This document shows positions 36,321 through 47,949 of a DNA stretch of 64,000 bases, piece by piece. The stretch is from positions 6,356,030 to 6,420,029 of the forward strand of contig JAQFVV010000055.1 of assembly GCA_028023455.1 (NCBI GenBank), read 5' to 3'. The position numbers were made by a program, and so were the translations under genes. The notes under the pieces are model-generated. The model made no database searches, was not told the DNA's origin, and was given only the letters and a program-made list of their open reading frames with translations. Source of the DNA: Epiperipatus broadwayi (lineage: Eukaryota; Onychophora; Udeonychophora; Euonychophora; Peripatidae). Each line of letters starts with the position of its first letter. Positions within the stretch are counted from its first letter, which is position 1.

Positions 36321-37190
36321 AATTTTTTTTCTTTAAAAAAAATTTAATTTAGTGGATTGAAAGCTAGGCATTTTTAACTATTGTTATGACCCTCTCATGT
36401 CCATTTACTCCTAATATTGACTAAGTGATGAGACTATTCCTAGAGAAGCGATCAGGCAAATTACATTCCTTTTCTGACTATCGAATCAGCATTACCAAAC
36501 CGTTTAAATCTAGCTATAAACAATACGCGAGTTGATTTCTGCCTCCTAATTGTATATACAGGTTCGAGTCTACAGGATATCTCTGTGACTCGATTAAACC
36601 TGTTCATACCCCACATTTCACAAACTATATCCCTCTCAGTGACAACTCTGATCACTATACCGAGGTGGGTTGGATGACTGGCATTTTTTATCCAGCTCAA
36701 CCATGAGCTCAGAATATTTACTGATAGCTCATTTTTTATAAGGGGTTTCTTTCCCCATACATTGGTTTATATCTCACTGACTCACGATATTTCTCAAATA
36801 TCTGACAATTTCAATCCAGTGAGTCATTATATGAGAAGAGGATCTCTATCCCTGTCTTCTCTATCTAATAAGATCTGGTGCACCTCAGAACTCACGCATG
36901 AATATCTAACAGAGATGGCTTACCATATACTGCTAAGATCCCACCTACAATATCTATCCCTACATACCTCCAGCCTCTATATACGATCTCACACTACTAT
37001 CTAACTGATGGTTTGTCTCAATTTGGGTAAAGTATTCTACACTGTTTGGCCATTTACTGGCTCATTCTTCCCTTATTCCATTATGTTTGGCCATTTACTG
37101 GCTCAAGTCCATTTTCCATTAATCCTAATCCAGCCCCTTTCCAATATTGTACCAGTGACTCCGTCATTTCTTTAGGATTGTGCTTATGTT
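36321..37190 (-). other. region between integrase and polypurine tract, unassigned
   Basis: About 870 bp where an env gene would lie in retrovirus-like gypsy elements. The only sizeable minus ORF is 36700-36461 (79 codons, starting MSWIKNASHP); no signal peptide, transmembrane segment or fusion motif is evident. A 21-bp block (gagccagtaaatggccaaaca on the minus strand) is duplicated near 37045-37105. It could be non-coding, or a remnant of a third ORF. Confidence 0.5.
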
Positions 37191-38480
37191 TTATCTGGAG
37201 GTTGTCTTTCTCTCCAGAATAGCCTTAGCGATCGAGCATTGTACACTCCCTTCTGTTCCCTGGGCTATGACAAAGGCATTACTCCCGTACCGCTTTTGGA
37301 CTGTGTATGGTCCTTCATAATTGGGTTGGAACTTCTTAAATATATTTTGTGCTGGGTGACTCACGGGGTGCATCCTCACCATGACTTCATCACCTATCCT
37401 GAATTGATTTTCCACACCCTTTAACCTTTGTCTTCTTATTTCATCCATCCTTTTCCATCTGGTTATGCGCTCGCTCCATATCCCTTCTCCTATTTATTGC
37501 TTTGGTTCCTACAGGTAATCTACCATTAAATGGGCATGGGATATTTTTTCCAAAATGTAGCCAAATGGGTTCGAAACCCATGGACTCATTCTTTGCCCAA
37601 TTGATCATGTTTACTATACGTGGTGTTTCTTTCACCCACTTGCAATGATCATCAGGTATGTATACACGAAACAGGCACCCAAGCTCTCTCATGACCCATT
37701 CGCGTGGTTCGACTGAGGGTTGCGAATCGATGTCAATATGTTCCTTATTCCGTGTTTGGTAATCCATTTCTTCCACTCACTCGATGTAAATGGTGTGCCG
37801 TGATCTGATAAGATCCTGGTGGGGATTCCCACCGTCTTAAAATGTTGTTCTAGGTCCTTAATGGTTTGCTTAGCATTGGCTTGAGTGACTGGATATGCCA
37901 CCACCAACTTTGAGAATAGGTCATAAGTGACCAGTAGGTACCTTCTCTTATTAAAAGCAGGCAATGGACCATAAAAGTCGATGGCTAATATACAGTTCGG
38001 CTGATCGGTTTATATGGGCTGTAATGGTCCTACTCCTGACACATTAGGTGGTTTAATTCAAGCACAGGTGGCTCAGGTTCTAATAACACTGGCAATATTA
38101 GCATGCATCCCTGGCCAGTAGAACCAATGTCTAATGCAACACTCCACTTTGTTTACCCCATAATGCCCGTATGTTTCATGGACGTATTAAATTGTCGGTT
38201 TTCTCAAGGCCATAGGCATGACGATACGCGTCTGCTTCTTTCTCTTGAGCATCCATTGCAGGAGTCTTCCCTTTTATGCAGAAGTGGTTTTGGTCTTTCC
38301 ATAGAGTGTTTCCCTTTATGTCTGATACGGATTGATGCCATAAATGGTCTATCAATTGTCTGCACTCAATATCCTTCATTTGATGTTCTTTTAAATTATG
38401 CATCTCACTTGCTATCCTGTGTTCTCTATCCACCTCAGTGACCGCGATGTATGCCCCATCACATTTCATGTGTTGACTAT
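37191..38480 (-). pseudogene. gypsy element 1 integrase, frameshifted
   Basis: Integrase inserts the DNA copy into the host genome. On the minus strand the N-terminal HHCC-type zinc region (YGHYGVNK..., then W.YWPGM) is visible near 38180-38050 but has stop codons at its second half. The catalytic core starts near 37964 with TYDLFSKL (first Asp) and has LSDHGTPF (second Asp). A frameshift near 37700, just after NPQSN, precedes the region of the third acidic residue, which survives in the other frame before VMRELG. The C-terminal part has YEGPYTV (GPY/F module) at about 37300 and ends at 37191. The former product would be ~420 residues; now it is split into at least four frames. Confidence 0.88.
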
Positions 38481-38489
38481 TTGCTACCG

Positions 38490-38915
38490 ATTAAGCGTAT
38501 CGGCCACAATGTTCTCCGTTCCACAGCAATACACTACTTTGTAGTTAAACTCCTGCAGGAACAAGCGCCATCTCAACAACCAGATATTAGCCAGAAAACT
38601 GTGATTAGGGAACTCAAGGCTTCTGTGATCGGTCAATACCACAATATCTGAACCGACCAAGTATTGCCAGAATTTCTAGGCCCATATTACCGCGAGAGCC
38701 TCCTTTTCTGTAACAGTATAATTAAGTTCCGGGCCTTTCAGCAAACGGCTAATAAAACACAGGACCCTGTGTTGACCCCCTTCCTGTATTTGGAACATCA
38801 TGGCTCCTAATCCAAACCCGCTACTATCGGTTTGTACAAAAAATGTCTTGCTGAAGTCCGGATATGCCAACATAACTGTTTCCAAGAAGCCTGCCTTTAC
38901 TCTTTGAAAGCTCCG
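38490..38915 (-). pseudogene. gypsy element 1 RNase H region
   Basis: RNase H removes the RNA strand during reverse transcription. The minus ORF 38885-38676 shows FFVQTDSSGFGLGAMM with the first catalytic Asp, then a SR.LKGPE.NYTVTEKEALAV block containing the conserved Glu. Frame breaks follow before the integrase zinc region. It is adjacent to RT, as in all gypsy pol genes. Confidence 0.85.
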
Positions 38916-39700
38916 TTATTGTTGTTCCTCCCATGTCCAGTGTGTTTCTTTTTTCAGCAAATGTAATAGTGGCTCCATGCCCAGTGAGAACCCTCTATAG
39001 AATCGATTATAGAAGTTACATAAATCCAGAAAAGATTTAATGTGTTTTCTGTTCCGAGGAGTAGGAAATTCCAGGATGGCTATGGTCTTTTCCAGGTTTG
39101 GTACTATTCCTTTCTCACTAATGATATGGCCCAGGAATTTGACTTCCGTCGTCATTATGTGACTTTTGTTTAAATTAATCCTGATGTCTTTCCCTTTACA
39201 TTCCTCCAGGAACCCTTCCACATGTTTGAAATGTTCCTCAATATTCTCAGATGCGATGACAAAGCTCTTTATCTATCATGATAAAGCTCTTTATCTTATC
39301 ATCTAAGACCTGATCCAAACGTCGGACAAGCCCTGCTCCGCTATTTTTCAATCCGAACGGAATCCTATTAAAATTGTATGTGTGTCCAGCATATCGAAAC
39401 GCCGTGTATTTCCGATCTTTAGGATGTAGCTTGATTTGCCGGTAACTAGCCGTCAAATCGAACATCGAAAATACCCTTTTTCCTTTAAATCTTGTGAGTA
39501 TGTCACTTATAGGGGGTGGGGCATTAATGTCCGGAATAGTTATCTTATTCAGGTGCCGCGCATCTAAACATAATCGGATGGATCCATCCTCTTTTTTCAC
39601 CGTCACGATAGGATTATTAAATGCGCACACTTTGAAATAACCCCCCATTTGAACATCTTATCTATCTGCTCCTCAACTTCTCACTTATATTGGTATGGTA
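38916..39700 (-). pseudogene. gypsy element 1 reverse transcriptase lacking the YxDD box
   Basis: Minus frames at 39648-39247 show GSIRLCLDARHLNK, FSMFDLTASYRQI (first catalytic Asp of the palm) and FGLKNSGAG. A second frame at 39221-38916 shows the thumb side with KFLGHIIS. The catalytic YxDD stretch that should lie between is missing: two copies of a 12-bp block (ataaagagcttt on the minus strand) occur 22 bp apart at about 39250-39290, and the frame shifts there. The enzyme is therefore dead. Family-typical FPFGL is RIPFGLKN here. Confidence 0.9.
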
Positions 39701-39989
39701 TCGGGTAAGCGTGAGCCCAATATGGCTGGTCCTCCATGAGTCATTCGATGCTCGTAACCTTGAATGACCTTAGGGACCTCTGAAAATACCACACTATTCC
39801 TTGCTAGAATCTTCGTCAGCCTATCCCTCTGGTTATTGTCTAGCAATGTTGATTCACCCACTACAATTTTCCCATTCTATCTCCATCAAGGCGTTCTGTG
39901 CAAGAATTTCTCCCTGATAAACTCCTCCACCATCTTGGTTTTTTTTCACAAAGGTCAGCCATATGCCATTTATCTCAGCACAGCCTGTT

Positions 39990-40351
39990 TGTAATTCAGT
40001 ATGCATCCCACCTTATGCATGAAATCAGAACCTAATACAATGTCGTGGATCAAACCCTCCAAGATCACCAATATATGGTCAAACCTTTCTCCCACAATCT
40101 CTATCCTTACATATACCTGCTGAGACTAGCTTTACCCTTTTTTCATTCGCCAACAGCACCTGTACTGATTTTAATGGCAGCATCCTGAGCTCCGAGCAGC
40201 CATCCTTTAATCTACCAAACATTTCCTAAGGCATTATAGAGATCTGACTTCCCGAATCAAAGAGTGCATTGATTAAAAGTCCTTCCACCTCAATCGCTAA
40301 TTTTGGACATATCTGAAGAGCCATTTCCAATGTTTCTCTCCCCCATAGCCT
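39990..40351 (-). pseudogene. gypsy element 1 aspartic protease region
   Basis: On the minus strand INALFDSGSQIS contains the DSG active-site triad of retroviral-type aspartic proteases, with Asp-Ser-Gly codons at 40258-40250. The frame is broken on both sides. The protease lies between gag and RT, the usual order. A CCHC zinc knuckle was not found between gag and this site. Confidence 0.75.
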
Positions 40352-40509
40352 AGGTTTGCTACTTGCACCTTCTGATGTTTTCCACCTCCTTTGGCCCCCT
40401 GAAGCTCTATTCCATCTCTACGGTGGTCCAAGGTTTGCTACTTGCACCTGCTGGTGTTTTCCACCCTCTTTGGTCCCCTGAAGCTCTATTTGGTCTCTAC
40501 GGTGGTCCA
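40352..40509 (-). repeat. 79-bp tandem duplication in the 3' part of gag
   Basis: Units 40352-40430 and 40431-40509 are near copies, both starting aggtttgctacttgcacct on the + strand and ending cggtggtcca. As 79 is not a multiple of three, the duplication shifts the gag-protease frame. Confidence 0.85.
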
Positions 40510-40910
40510 AGGCGGTCAACGTTTCCGCCATCTGTTCCACCGACTCTTTACATACCACCCTTTGCTCCACATCTCCAAGTAAGGCACGTCTGACTATCCT
40601 CACAATATGCTGTTCAGTGAGTGGATATGGCATCACTGTCCTCAACTGGGCCACCTGATGATGAAAGAATGTCATTAATGATTCCTCTGGTCTCCATTTC
40701 TTCTGTGCTATCTGATGCAACATGTTTTCTTGGAGTTCCTCACTTCAATAACTGGTCCTCAAAGCTTTATGATATCCGGCAAATGTTGTGGGCTTCTGGA
40801 ACAGTGAGTTCCACCACACTTGTGATTCGCCCTGCAAATGACTGTAAGCCACAACTATCTTGGCCTCCTCATCCATCCTGCTGAACTTTAAATATCGTTT
40901 GTTTTATAAT
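40352..40910 (-). pseudogene. gypsy element 1 gag, 3' part (after the nested insertion)
   Basis: The minus strand reads MDEEAKIVVAYSHLQGE followed by VWWNSLF, the typical gypsy gag pattern (A..YL.G.A..WW), and then, after one in-frame TGA near 40745, a QENMLHQIAQKKWRPEESL... segment of about 100 codons. Gag forms the particle shell. The upstream part lies beyond the insertion at 42167 onward. Confidence 0.8.
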
Positions 40911-42166
40911 AGCATGTTAAAACCGCCGGAGGGCATGGTTTGTTTGTAAACAAAGATAAATATAATGTTGCCGGGGCTGGGTTTTTTTTGGGGGGGTTTT
41001 GGTTTGTTTATCACATTTATAAAAGTAATATCAAATCAGTTTTTTAAACACAACAAAAAAAATGCATAAAAAAATTAAAAAAATGAATTTACAAAAAAGT
41101 ACTTAATTTTTTTTTTATTCTTTTCATTATTTATATTTTCGGGGGCCGGGGTTTTTTTTTGTCTATGTATTTTTTTGTTTTTTTATTGTTTATCACATTT
41201 AAAAAGTACGGCTATCAGATCAATTTTGGCAACCCAAAAAAATACATCAATTAAAAATGAATTTTAAAAAGTAGTTTTTTTTTTTTTTATTATTCTTATT
41301 ACTTATATTTTCGGTTCGGTATTCTACGACAAAAAAATCACATTCTTCTTTTTTTGTTTGTTTTATTTTTATAAATTATAAATAAATCTATTTCCATTTA
41401 ACGGTAACATTTACAACCCAAAGTCAAACTTTGGGAGAGGGGTGGGGGTGTTTCCAATTGCCAACGGAACGCAACTCGAAGGTTGTCAAAGTTTTGACCA
41501 TAATTACCAAAAACATAAATATATATGACAATTAAAACCAACTTTTTGGGCTCTTCAGGAAAACAGCACGCATGCAGCTTCAAGCTGTTTTGTTTGATAA
41601 CTCGGTTCAAGCAGTCAGAGAATTCTTCTTTGACATTCGGAAAGTTTCCTATTTCAGCCATTTGATTCAGCTTGTATTTGTTCTCGCACGAAACGTGACT
41701 TAGAGCGTGATTTGATAGCAATCGCGCTTGCACCTCCACTTGCCCAATTTTTCCAGTAGGAAATAGGGGCTAGGGAAGCCTGAGACTCTGCTCATAATTG
41801 TTAGTAGACCTTCTTAAAACATGGGAGATAGAGGGGGAGGTGGTCTTAATGAATATTAAAATAGTTTTGACAATTGGAATTCCAGCCACCCTCAGACAAT
41901 ACTGTAGCCAAAAGTGAAATGTGATTGCACATCCAAAATGCTTAGCCCAAATCTGAGCTGTAAGCTGACACGATAGCTTCTGCGGCAGATTGAATGTCAT
42001 GTTTCTGTGCATTAGCATAGAAATAAACACAGCAGCCATCTCGTATCAACGGACTATTTCTAGGCTTACGCATTAGAAATAGAACGTTCAATAGCGGAAG
42101 CCGCCTAAATGGCATATTTCTGTGCGCTATCATAGAAATAACGCCCTCCGGCGGTTTTAACATGCT
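40911..42166. mobile_element. nested 1256-bp element with perfect 24-bp terminal inverted repeats
   Basis: The left end starts AGCATGTTAAAACCGCCGGA and the right end is its exact complement over 24 bp (40911-40934 and 42143-42166). It splits the gypsy gag. Possible target duplications are gttttataa and gttttaaaa (8 of 9). The left third is made of two ~175-bp T- and G-rich tandem units (40971-41145 and 41146-41319). Near the right end a block tttctgtgc...catagaaata occurs twice (about 42001-42025 and 42116-42140). Minus ORFs of 113 (41739-41398) and 89 codons (42039-41770) have no recognised domain. Probably a non-autonomous DNA transposon; superfamily not assigned. Confidence 0.85.
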
Positions 42167-42950
42167 GTTTTAAAACAATCGAAATATCTTTTGAGGCTTC
42201 CCAAGTGCTCCATAGGGCTTTCTCGAGGGTCTCCAGAGAAAACTTGTATCTTTAAAAACTGATGGAACCCGATAGGATAGTCCATGTGATTTCCATAGCC
42301 CATGTCTGTACATTCTCCAGTGGTTCTTGGTCCTATGCCTTTTACTTCTGTATTTGCGCTGTTACTGGCTGACTTACTAATCCTCTCTTCAAAATTTGAC
42401 TCTAACCTTTCTACTACCTTGACTATCTGACTTATATCCCACTGTGTATTTGCCAGCATAATATTGTTTTCTAATCTCATCACCTCAAATTCGTCCTCAT
42501 GATCTAACTTCCTTATTTTCCCCTCTGGCTGCCTTATGTCTACTCTCAGATCAAACTCTGCTGACTTTATCTCAGTCCTCTCTGCCCTATCTAATTCCTC
42601 ACCCTCATATAGTTCTATGCTTTCCGGTTCATTCCACTTGACTGTTCTGTCCTGTCCACTCCCTGTTTCCTTTGCTTTTGATTGCTGGATGAAGTTATTT
42701 CTAATTTTTTCTACGGCTTCAGCAATTCTTTTGCTATTCCCTATAACTTCACACACCATTCCTCCATCCATCTTTCTTTCCTGTCCTGGCGTTCCTTCAT
42801 AAACTGCTGTTGCTCCATTCTCATTTGCATAAGCATACCCATTACATCACTAAAGTTTATTTCATCTTTTACTTCCCTCTCCTTATCTTCATCCATTTCT
42901 CTTTCTTCATTTACTTGATGGTCCATTTTAGTTTGGGACCTTGTACGCAT
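42167..42950 (-). pseudogene. gypsy element 1 gag, 5' part
   Basis: The minus frames start MRTRSQTKMDHQ at 42950, a highly charged, coiled-coil-like N-terminal region. A frame shift occurs near 42750, and the frame continues from 42771 through a Glu/Lys-rich segment to FSGDPRESPMEHLGSL and RYFDCF, the start of the capsid-like fold, where the nested element cuts it. The second frame ends in a stop within the inserted repeat at 42157. Length and composition fit gypsy gag. Confidence 0.8.
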
Positions 42951-43330
42951 AGATATAATTTTATTTAACTCTTGACATGTATTTATTATTATTATTATTA
43001 TTTTTTCTCTGCTGCTTCTTTCCTTTCTATTTTGATTTGTTATTTTCGTTCTTTATTATATGATAATTAGCATTTAGACCGCTAATCAATCCAAACACAC
43101 GTGCTCTGGTTCCCCATTTTGTCTACTTGCCTTAGATTCGTTTGACTGCCTGCCCTACTTTGATGACTGTTCTTTTTTTTCCACTACGTATGCAAATTCT
43201 TACTCACTATACTTAAATAAATGACGTGATTATATATATTTCATGTTTAACTATAATTCAATCAAATTTGAGTTGCTGATATATTGTAGTATTAAATGTA
43301 TTCATTTATTGCTCACTTTATTGTTAAGGC

Positions 43331-43496
43331 TATTTCAAATTCACCCACACATTTATTTTTTTTCACTTCCTAATATCTTACGTTATACATTCCGTTTTTA
43401 CTTTATTGATCGCTATTTCAAATTCACCCACACATTTATTTTTTTTCACTTCCTAATATCTTACGTTATACATTACGTTTTTACTTTATTGATCGC
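43331..43496 (-). repeat. 83-bp tandem duplication in the leader of gypsy element 1
   Basis: Units 43331-43413 and 43414-43496 (tatttcaaattcacccacac...tttattgatcgc) are almost identical. They lie in the untranslated leader between the primer binding site and gag. Confidence 0.85.
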
Positions 43497-44010
43497 TTTA
43501 TTATCACGGCTATAAAATCTTACGTATATTTTATTTACAACTTAACTGAAATATGCGACTATTAAATCACACATATATATTTCTTCAACTTAACTTATCT
43601 ACGCGACTATTTTTTATTATTTATCATTAAAACCTTCCCTGAAACTTTGTTTTATTCTTTTTTTTTTTCTACTTGACTGAAACAATTTATATTTCGTTAA
43701 CAGCAATTACATCGAGATAATCAATTCTTTGTTCGTTACACTTTTATTTGAAATATGTCACAACGAACTTCAAAAACTTTCTTAATATTAAAAATTTCCC
43801 CCTTCTTTCTATTTTTTGTACACATTTGACGTCGAAATACATATATAAAGTATTATAAAGTGCCAAAAAAAATTAACCTGATTGTCTTTGCTCCTCACCA
43901 CTCTGATTTATGAAACTAATTTTATATATATATATTTTTTTTAAAAAAAAAATCTTTACGTTGTTTTATCAAATTTATCCAACACGTGATTACTAATTGC
44001 ACAGCAATAA

Positions 44011-44028
44011 ATCCCGGACTGGCCCCCA
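44011..44028 (-). promoter_or_regulatory. primer binding site of gypsy element 1, tRNA-Pro-like
   Basis: On the minus strand TGGGGGCCAGTCCGGGAT begins three bases after the LTR. The canonical tRNA-Pro primer site used by murine-leukaemia-type retroviruses differs at two positions in the middle. It sets the start of minus-strand DNA synthesis. Confidence 0.7.
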
Positions 44029-44031
44029 AAA

Positions 44032-45812
44032 TGTAACGGAAACACGACGATCGAATGCAACTTTTCCCTTTTATTTATATATAATATGGATTTCTTTAAT
44101 TCTAAAATCGTCCTTTCTAAAATCGTCCACCTTCCGTTACCGCAAGCAGAGAGAACATACGGACATAAACAAATCTATATCCGTACTTGACCGAACTTGT
44201 GACTATACAGATATTGCTCCAGTTTATCTTTCCTGGTCAACTGTCTCTCGACTGCTGTAATATTTAAAGAATTACAGCACTTGGATAAATTATAAAATTA
44301 AATGGGATCAAGAATACTGCCCACTAGCCTCACGTGTTATTTTAGAACTCAAAATGGAGTAATAATTATTACCCAAACCCCTACGGATATATTACTGTCT
44401 GGAATGGTGAAGAATGAGACGAAACAGATAAAATAATTAAGAAATATTTAATAAAACAAATAAACAATAAAAATCAATTGAAATATTTTACACACAATAG
44501 AAACAAATTATTGGATATAGTGCCATGAGTAAATATATAAAAAAAAAAATCCTATAAATGATTATACATTTATAGTCGTCATTCCATGTACTAGAAAAGA
44601 GTTTAATTATTGTCTATATCACTAATATCTGGAATTGGCAATTGTTTTAAATTAAAGGTATGGGCACATATGTCTATAAAGGTATGATATATAATTTACC
44701 TAGGTTTTATTTAGTCTCTGAAGTGAATTAAGGTTCTGCTGATCGTCACGTGGAATTCTTCCACTTCTTTAGCAGGGAACGGTCGCTCTTAGGTTGGACT
44801 TGTTTTATGGTGACTTCTCCGTATTAAGACATCAAGGGCATGGCAAACGGATCATCCGGCAGGCGCTACATCGGCAGTTGTTACATGGCGACGGGAACCG
44901 TTCGAGCACGGTGAGTCTGAATCGGCCAGCGATCGTGATGGCCCTTAGCCACATCTTCTTGAAGCATCATGTATGTTAGAAATCATTTTCCTGTTCATAT
45001 AGTGATCCATTTCTACGTTGGAGTCCTTCCACTCCGTTTTTGGGTTTTGTCTCTTGTTTTTTTAAAACTTTAAAGGATTCTTATGTCTGCTTTCTACTCT
45101 ATTATATCTGCTTATTATGTCTTCACCAAAGTCTCGACGGGAACTCCTTGAACTCCAATCATTTTTTAAATAAATTTTTCACATTCTTTTATTCTCTTGA
45201 TCCTTTTGTTTGTAGCTTTCCATTCACACCTTTCTTTTTTTTATACGCCTTCAGCAATTTATACAAATTTACTTTTACACAATCTCGTAGCAATATTTAC
45301 ATTCATTTATTTTATTTTCCTTTTAATAAAATAAATGTTTAATAAAATGATTTTCCATTTGACAAGCATTAAATATTGCTGTCTCCAGACTTTATACATA
45401 CTCTACACATGCATTTCGTTTTATCGTCAAAATGTGTACTTTTATGGACTAGATCCTTGTCATGTTTTAAATTTCTATTTTAATCTGATTTAAACTCTTC
45501 AAACTTTTACTTTTCCTTATAAATCATTTTTTAGTTCTTATCTCGTTCATATTTCCTCTTTCATTTTTTTTTTCTTAAGCCAAATAGACGATTTCAATAT
45601 TTCTACATTTAAATATTTCTATTTTACCAAAATCTTAACTTTGGAGGGTAAAAGATAAGAATCTTTTCGATTCTATTTCCCTCACTTTATTAATTAAGAC
45701 ATTTCTTTCTTCATGGGTTTTAATTCCTTTACTAGTATTCAAAAAAACACAATATTTAATATTACATAATGTTAAATATATATGTGTGGTCGCAGTATGT
45801 GCGATCATCACA
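44032..45812 (-). repeat. LTR (5' LTR) of gypsy element 1
   Basis: Inner edge TGTAACGG at 44032, outer edge ...gatcatcaca at 45812. It aligns along its whole length with 34456-36303, but has a 15-bp duplication near 44103-44127 (ctaaaatcgtcc twice), lacks the 52-bp duplication of the partner, and seems to lack the last five bases (ttaca) at its outer edge. Promoter elements of the retrotransposon should lie here on the minus strand; none could be assigned with confidence. Confidence 0.9.
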
Positions 45813-47949
45813 ATATATATACACTGGTATTAATATAAATATATGTGTGATTGCATTCGTAAAATGATACAAACTTTTAATTTAATTTTTATATATTTAA
45901 CAAGTAATTTTATTTTCTAGAGGGCTAACATTTATATAATCTTGTCGAGAAGTTTTAATGTGGAAAATGTTATTATTAAAAAAATGTAATATGTAATATC
46001 CTCTAGTTACCCTTAAAGATTTAATTCTTTCATTTTCCATTGTTTTTAGATATATATGAAATACCTTTCACAAAAAAAAATTCATAAAAAAAAAAAAGGA
46101 TCATATTTAAAAACATGCAGTCTGCTCCATCTTGACCAGAATTAAATTGTCTGTCAGATGACGTATATCATGTATGTCCATACTACCCTGATTAAAGTAA
46201 CATTTTGTTATGCATGTTGGGTACAGTCCATGCAACCAACCCACTGAAAGAAGAATAAGAAGGATCTCACGCTGATGGTATTAATTAATATCTTGCTTGC
46301 GATGCTTGTAATTTGAAATTAAAAGTCTGCAGCAGAACTTTATGCATAGCTGAATAGGGATGGGGGGGGGGTAAGAAAAGCATGAAAACATCACAAATTA
46401 ATATGCTTAGCATGATTAAGGATCTACTAAAATATTTCTTGGTACTTGCAGAAAGAAGCCCTCGCTCTGCGGGGGGGGGGGGGGGTGGATAAGTAATGTT
46501 ATTTTACATGCACTATGATATATAGGAAAGATCATGATTGCATCAAGAAGACTTCTCCTGATTTGGTATAGTGAAGGAAATGGTACTCATCGGGTTAATC
46601 AAATACCAGGTAGTGAAGAAGATTTGGTTAGATTAATTACTCTTATGGCATCTACTAATTGAATGAATGTGGACTTAATATCTGGAAAATTTCTAAGTTT
46701 CATTCTGTACTTAAAATTATAGCAGTTTGATGATGAAAAACTTTTACATTGCGAGACTTTTATAATAAAAATATAATTAATTGTTATATATTTTTTGACA
46801 ATATGGTGAAGTTACCATGTCCACTGCCCTCTCATCTGCTATTACACTTACACATTATCAAAAAGAAAAAAAACTGCGAATAAAAATAAAAAAAAATTGA
46901 AAACTTAACAAAATTTTAATATTCAGTAACCTGTTGATGGAAGATCCAATCTGAAATGATAATCAATTTAATATCACTTACATAATATATCTTTTGCATT
47001 TTATTTGTCAGCAGTTTTTATTAAATTATTTTCATGAATATAATATAGTCATTACATAATTCAAGTGTTTGCACGTATATATTTTTACTAGCTCACAACA
47101 GTCTTAATGAAATTTCTTTTAAAGTTTTTTTTAGTTAACCTCTCTCTTAATTGAACCAATCTCCAAATAACAATGATAGAAAAAAAGAAAGATTGTTTCT
47201 TTGGATTTTGTTTTAATTCATTAAGTCATCATTGATAAAATGGAGAGAAACAAAGATGTGTATATTTATATATATATGTTTAAAACTTTTCTATTTTTAT
47301 TACTTACTAGCTGCCTCTGTGGCTTTGCTCATAATAGAATAATGTTAAAAAGTATAATTTTTTTAATGGCTATGGAATATTAACATCGTTGTACTTTGTT
47401 CACACTATACTCGCAAATGAGAAATTAATTACGCAGTATAAACAAAATTTGATTAAAATATATTTATGAAATAAAATTTTGCCTCAGATTACCAAAGTCA
47501 ATTATTCCATTTCTCTAGACACAGGCCACAACATACTTTGTACTTGTTTAAACATTTTTTTAATATCTGTAATCTTTTTTACCAAAAATGTTTGTAATCT
47601 TTTAATCAGTGCTGCAGCATTTTTTGCATTTTTATGAAATCATCAGAAAGGGATTATAATTTTGACACATTTTTATATTGCAAATTACCAAAATTTTTAA
47701 AACAAGTATCCTAAAAGCAAAAACCCATAGCAAATGAAATTCATCAAAGAAGAAAAGAAAGAAAATCGTGCAAGATTCATTAAGATTAGTGCTATATGAG
47801 TAATACAAATAAGTAAACTTTCAAATTTTATATATATATAATACATTTGATTGCTTATGTTGTATTAATTTTTAAATTAAGAAATGTTATAGGGGTATGT
47901 ACAGATTTATTACATATATGTTTGCTACCTGATTAAATATATATATTAT

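Larger units (their letters stand above)
34456..45812 (-). mobile_element. Ty3/gypsy LTR retrotransposon, nearly full length, inactive (element 1)
   Basis: Order on the minus strand: LTR, tRNA-Pro-like primer binding site, gag, protease, reverse transcriptase, RNase H, integrase, polypurine tract, LTR. RT before integrase places it in Ty3/gypsy (Metaviridae) rather than copia. Total 11.36 kb, of which 1.26 kb is a nested insertion in gag. All coding regions carry stops or frameshifts, so it cannot move by itself. Flanks are TA-rich; a 4-bp atat duplication is possible but not meaningful in that context. It lies antisense to the host gene within the 29.9-kb intron. Confidence 0.93.

Noticed and set aside
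36461-36700. Envelope gene of gypsy element 1
   Set aside because: Position is right but there is no signal peptide, transmembrane segment or cleavage motif; kept only as an unassigned region.
34446-45820. 4-bp atat target duplication of gypsy element 1
   Set aside because: Both flanks are TA repeats, so a match is expected by chance, and the right outer LTR edge seems eroded.
46540-46662. Possible additional exon of the SH3 gene
   Set aside because: A short open stretch exists, but no AG/GT pair gives a phase that fits the flanking exons, which already join each other in frame.
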